Source of the DNA: Rubrivivax sp.
Lineage (GTDB): Bacteria; Pseudomonadota; Gammaproteobacteria; Burkholderiales; Burkholderiaceae_C
DNA length: 44,993 nucleotides
NCBI GenBank assembly: GCA_016790435.1
Contig: JAEUPE010000279.1
Coordinates: 1-44,993 of the forward strand
Direction of reading: 5' to 3'
Made by a program: the position numbers and the translations under genes. Position 1 is the stretch's first letter, and each line of letters begins with the position of its first letter. Positions 43,618 to 44,993 of this stretch are shown piece by piece. The notes under the pieces were generated by a model. That model saw only the letters and a list, made by a program, of their open reading frames with translations. It did no database searches and was not told the origin of the DNA.

Positions 43618-44643
43618 TCACGACAGGCGCCCCGCGTGCTGTTCGATCAGCGCCTTGCGCGTCTTCGCGCTCTCGAGCTGGTCGACCCACCACGCCAGCG
43701 CCCGCCCGAGGCCGAGCGCGCCGCGTTCGGCGCGCCAGGCGTAGAACAGGCGACCCACGGACGCGGCACGGGCGGTGCGCTTGAGCACGAGGTGCCCGGC
43801 TTCGATGTGCGCGCGCGCCATCGTCTCGGGCACGAAACCGCAGCCCAGGCCACGCAGTTGCGCCTCGAGCTTGCCGCGCATGTGCGGCACCGTGAGCACA
43901 TCCTGCCCTGGCAGCAGGTTCACCGTCAGCGGCGCGAGGCGCTGCGCCGTGTCGGCCACGGCGATGGCCCGGTGGTGCACGAGCACGGCATCGGTCAGCG
44001 GCTCGTCGGCCGTGGCCAGCGGGTGATGCGGCGCGACGCAGAACACGAACGAGACGTCGCCCAGCGGCCGCAGTTCGATGCCGCCCGGGTTGGCGTGTTC
44101 GCCCGAAACGCCGATCGCCAAGTCCACCTGCCCGGTCACCAGCGCCTCCCAGGTGCCCACGAGCACGTCGGTGCGCAGCCGCAGGCGGGTCGCCGGGCCG
44201 CCCTCGGCCCCCGCGTCGGGCGCCAGCTCGCCATCGGCGCCACGCCGCCCCGAGCGCACGGCGCAGAACGACTGCACGAGCTCGAACACGACGGGCATCG
44301 AGAGGATGTCCTCGACGCTGATGGCGAGCTCGGCCTCCCAGCCGCTGGCCACGCGCTTGACGCGATTCGCCACCGCGTCCATCTCCTGCAGCAGCCGGCG
44401 GCCCTCGTGCAGCAGTTCGGAGCCGGCGGCGGTCAGTTGCGCCTGCCGCGAGCTGCGATCGAAGAGCAGCACGTCGAGCGCCTCCTCGAGCTGGCGCACG
44501 CTGTAGGTGAGGGCCGAAGGCACCTTGCCCAGCTCGCGCGCCGCCGCCGCGAAACTGCCCTCGCGCGCGATGGTGTCGATCATCAGCAGCGCATCGGGCG
44601 TGAGGGCGTGGCGGGCGTGGGCGGAAGAAGCCATGGCTTTCAT
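43618..44643 (-). CDS. LysR family transcriptional regulator, pirin-linked
   Basis: A 341-residue LysR regulator with an intact winged helix-turn-helix (about residues 15-75: [21 protein letters not shown], then [32 protein letters not shown]) and an effector-binding domain of usual layout. It is divergent from pirin, 83 bases apart, an arrangement common in proteobacteria where the regulator controls pirin. The predicted operator is the inverted repeat at 44649-44665. Slightly longer than usual because of an Ala/Gly/Glu-rich insert around 205-220. Confidence 0.93.
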   Translation of the reverse strand: MKAMASSAHARHALTPDALLMIDTIAREGSFAAAARELGKVPSALTYSVRQLEEALDVLLFDRSSRQAQLTAAGSELLHEGRRLLQEMDAVANRVKRVASGWEAELAISVEDILSMPVVFELVQSFCAVRSGRRGADGELAPDAGAEGGPATRLRLRTDVLVGTWEALVTGQVDLAIGVSGEHANPGGIELRPLGDVSFVFCVAPHHPLATADEPLTDAVLVHHRAIAVADTAQRLAPLTVNLLPGQDVLTVPHMRGKLEAQLRGLGCGFVPETMARAHIEAGHLVLKRTARAASVGRLFYAWRAERGALGLGRALAWWVDQLESAKTRKALIEQHAGRLS

Positions 44644-44648
44644 CTTAT

Positions 44649-44665
44649 TTGAACGGGTGCTTCAA
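44649..44665. promoter_or_regulatory. Inverted repeat in the LysR/pirin spacer
   Basis: TTGAA-N7-TTCAA, a perfect five-base inverted repeat with an AT-rich flank, sits five bases upstream of the LysR start and 61 bases before pirin. LysR-type regulators bind such dyads and often repress their own gene from there. Inferred by position. Confidence 0.45.
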
Positions 44666-44726
44666 GGCCGGTCAGCCACGGATAGGCCCTGGCACCCTAC
44701 AGTCCCGTCTCAACAAGGAGACCTAC

Positions 44727-44993
44727 ATGCTCACGCTGCGCAAGTCTGCCGACCGGGGCTATGCCGACCATGGCTGGCTCAAGAGCTTCCACAGCTTCTC
44801 GTTCGCCGACTACCACGACCCGCGCCACATGGGCGTGGGCAACCTGCGCGTCATCAACGAGGACCGCATCGCCCCGGGCACCGGCTTCGGCACGCACGGC
44901 CACCGCGACATGGAGATCGTCAGCTACGTGCTCGACGGCGCCCTCGCGCACAAGGACAGCATGGGCAACGGCACTGCCGCTGGCGCCCACGCC
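44727..44993 (+). CDS. Pirin family protein, 5' part only
   Basis: The first 89 codons of a pirin (cupin-fold) protein: [20 protein letters not shown], then [24 protein letters not shown], and [19 protein letters not shown], whose His residues and Glu are the metal site of pirins. AAGGAG lies six bases before the ATG. The rest lies beyond the window. Bacterial pirins act as quercetin dioxygenases or as modulators of other enzymes; which applies here is unknown. Confidence 0.95.
   Translation, partial: MLTLRKSADRGYADHGWLKSFHSFSFADYHDPRHMGVGNLRVINEDRIAPGTGFGTHGHRDMEIVSYVLDGALAHKDSMGNGTAAGAHA

Noticed and set aside
1-44993. tRNA, rRNA, riboswitch and transposase genes
   Set aside because: I looked for tRNA-like folds, transposase motifs and terminal inverted repeats and saw none that could be supported by eye.

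Overview
The window looks like chromosomal DNA of a high-GC betaproteobacterium of the order Burkholderiales, probably near the Rubrivivax/Leptothrix/Methylibium group. The reasons are the strong G/C bias at third codon positions, a Bug-type (TctC) solute receptor beside a CoA-transferase, a kdp operon with its own kdpDE, many ATGA/GTGA start-stop overlaps, and GGAG-type ribosome binding sites. The genus is inference. I see no rRNA, tRNA, CRISPR array, transposase or phage gene.

Layout. 1-1.9 kb: the 5' part of an M20 amidohydrolase, an OmpW porin with an FNR-like site upstream, and a RibD/DHFR-type reductase. 1.9-5.1 kb: a poorly coding stretch, an intact serine hydrolase, a decayed AcoR-like regulator and a LysR regulator without its DNA-binding domain. 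5.2-8.8 kb: a 1202-residue exported protein of unknown function. 9.35-13.4 kb: a two-gene operon encoding a TPR-CHAT (caspase-like) protein and a three-part protein ending in a TIR domain; this is the best candidate for an undescribed system. 13.6-17.0 kb: a catabolic operon (HMG-CoA-lyase-like enzyme, class III CoA-transferase, Bug receptor, aconitase-like hydratase) in which all three enzyme genes carry internal deletions while the receptor is intact. 17.1-18.9 kb: two lipoproteins, one ZU5-like and one resembling a MABP beta-prism.

19.1-28.7 kb: a complete potassium uptake operon, small ORF-kdpF-kdpA-kdpB-kdpC-small ORF-corA-kdpD-kdpE, with a CorA-type Mg2+ channel between pump and sensor genes. 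An 11-bp-spaced direct repeat upstream is a plausible KdpE site, and a GC hairpin follows kdpE. 28.8-30.3 kb: a small conserved-looking protein and an XdhC-type factor. 30.3-35.2 kb: copper ATPase CopA, divergent to a CopZ-like chaperone, a DUF3717/DUF1289 protein and a MATE exporter. 35.2-37.9 kb: an operon of a Met/Gly-rich Spy/CpxP-like periplasmic protein, response regulator and sensor kinase. 38-43.6 kb: a lipoprotein, a methyltransferase/GT60-like glycosyltransferase pair, a parallel beta-helix protein, a CoA-binding protein and a GNAT acetyltransferase. 43.6-45 kb: a LysR regulator divergent from pirin, which runs off the end.

The kdp block is a self-contained sensing and uptake module. 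The copA/copZ and Spy/regulator/kinase blocks together suggest metal and envelope-stress handling. The 3.5-17 kb part combines decaying genes with a possible defence or cell-death operon, so it looks like a variable segment between stable housekeeping blocks. All functional calls come from reading motifs by eye; no database search was possible.
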